From positions 23,193,033-23,257,032 of the forward strand of contig CM049309.1 in the NCBI GenBank assembly GCA_026874595.1: a stretch of 64,000 nucleotides of DNA, written 5' to 3'. The notes under the pieces are model-generated. The model did not search any database, had not been told where the DNA came from, and worked only from the letters and a program-made list of their open reading frames with translations. Positions 62,600-64,000 of the stretch are shown piece by piece. How positions within the stretch are numbered: position 1 is the stretch's first letter; each line of letters starts with the position of its first letter. This stretch comes from Sipunculus nudus (lineage: Eukaryota; Annelida; Sipuncula; Golfingiida; Sipunculidae). The position numbers and the translations under genes were made by a program.

Positions 62600-62760
62600 T
62601 TGTATGCTTCACACACTAAGTGCATTCGCATTTGACATTTTTTTTATCACGTTTGCATTTGCAGGGACGAAAATAAATCTCATTTGCATTTTGTCAATTT
62701 GAAACATTCACATTTGAATTCAAATGCACGGGGTCTCATTTGAACCAAACCCTGGTTAAA
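62600..62760. repeat. CATTTG-word cluster
   Basis: CATTTGCATTT, TCATTTGCAT, ACATTTGAAT and CTCATTTGAAC recur about eight times with a palindromic TTTGAATTCAAA in the middle. It looks like an old short-unit repeat. Confidence 0.55.
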
Positions 62761-64000
62761 TTGAACACCCAAAGCACAGCCATAGGAACCGGGAAATAAA
62801 GGCCAAGATGTAAGATGATAAATTATTTTTAGGTTAATAAAACAGTAAACAATCCGTATAGGTATATTATTTTAACGACACCGACTAGCATCATAATCAG
62901 GGAATCACTTTTTTTAACATAAAATATGTTTTTTTTTTTAATATACAGTTGCACTGAAAGCCTATTTGGTCTTGGAGATAAACTTAACTTGAAAAAAATA
63001 TGTTTATTTATATTTATAATTATACATCTTAAATTTATGCGTAAAATGTTTTTTTTTTACATTATCCTCCTAACTAAGAAATATAGCATTCATTAAATGC
63101 GTACTGGAAAAATATTAATTCAGTTTAATACTCGCATGCAAACGTTTAGATATATCGTCATATCCAGTGGTCGGATCTTCTAGGAACGTCAGAAATAGAG
63201 GCTCTGACTATACATGCGTCGTGAATAATTCAATAAACATTTTTGTATGAATACCCGATTTGTCATGCCAAATGTGACAATATTTTGTGGGTTAATTTGC
63301 GCAGCTATCCAAATATCCTACCGGCGCCAAACCGTCTGGCACGTGCATAGCTACTCCCACTGAAATAGGTCAGCAAAAGAATATCGCTCAGGACACCGCA
63401 TGCGCTTACTCCCATGGAAATGAAAACGTAATTGACATAGCAAATTAACAATTCCCATTTTTCTTCTTTCGATTTTTCCTGTATTACTTTTATTGTCCGA
63501 TACAAACTACATAGTGTCCGGTATTCCACGGGTATCACACTATTTAATTAATAATCAAATTTTTAATATGAAAATTGTAAATAAGAAAACATTCCTGATT
63601 CGATTCTGTGGTAATATTTTTTGTAGAAGGCATTTCTACCAAACATTGATTGTACATATTTAATTAGATAATATGCATATATTCGCATATCTGAATATTT
63701 AAGTGGAACTTATTATATAATAAATAAACCTAATGATTTTCTGACTCTTTTTAGACAGAGTAAAGTTTTTCGGAAAAAAATATTCAAACAACAGCGAATA
63801 ATTTGCTGATTGGAAACTTACATACCATTACTTTAGGGCTCGATATCAGAATACATCTTTTGCACTTCTACACTTTATTTAAGTTCTGATATTTTATATT
63901 ATGTGAAATGTTCCAAACTGGTACATATGTGCAAAATGCCGACAGGTCGTTTTCAAGTAAAAAATCATGAACAAAGTTTAGACAAAATGTTAATGCCATA
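62761..64000. other. Unassigned, with a 77-codon minus ORF
   Basis: The ORF at 63,305-63,538 encodes a possible hydrophobic segment (VNYVFISMGVSACGVLSDIL) but starts in the TGTCCGGTATTCC motif also found at 26.3-26.4 kb, so it may be repeat-derived. No gene is supported. Confidence 0.4.

Overview
This window is eukaryotic and reads as gene-poor, repeat-rich, AT-rich DNA of a marine invertebrate. A mollusc is my best guess. The basis is indirect: an abundance of long (TA)n tracts and G/C homopolymers, a tRNA-derived SINE whose central block looks like the eumetazoan Nin-type domain, TTAA-flanked and mariner-like MITEs, two LTRs, and no long open reading frames. There are no operons, no bacterial-type genes and no CRISPR. 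I recognise no complete protein-coding gene.

Layout. 1-5,250: a (TA)n tract, a solo LTR inserted in a (TA)n tract (1,617-2,335), a TCGAGAT-rich duplicated block, half of a TTAA-type MITE, and an intact 339-bp MITE with a TAA target duplication (4,215-4,553). 5,250-8,220: an interrupted segmental duplication, two candidate minus-strand exons and a degenerate GTCGTA repeat. 9,090-10,272: a 55-bp minisatellite that runs straight into (TA)n. 10,650-18,250: a candidate minus-strand gene for a small secreted cysteine-rich peptide (exons at 17.8, 16.4 and 10.8 kb), with MITEs between its exons. 19-27 kb: a SINE, another TTAA MITE, a GC-rich ORF island and a second LTR. 27.96-33.03 kb: a 60-bp satellite array of about 75 monomers, containing a 522-bp hAT-type element with a perfect 8-bp target duplication and a ~780-bp higher-order duplication. 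33-50 kb: dispersed repeats, a degenerate minisatellite split by (TA)n, another TTAA MITE, and several candidate exons on both strands. 51.94-53.56 kb: a G-rich 27-bp minisatellite. 54 kb: a GC-rich minus-strand ORF. 58.2-59.4 kb: a decayed non-LTR (LINE) reverse transcriptase relic. 60.2-60.6 kb: two mariner-like MITE units head to head.

The mobile-element calls rest on structure visible in the sequence: terminal inverted repeats, target duplications, RT motifs and repeated copies. The exon calls rest on splice-site strength, open frame and phase agreement only. They are hypotheses with low to moderate confidence. The most interesting one is the six-cysteine exon at 10,784-10,935 and the phase-compatible exons upstream of it.
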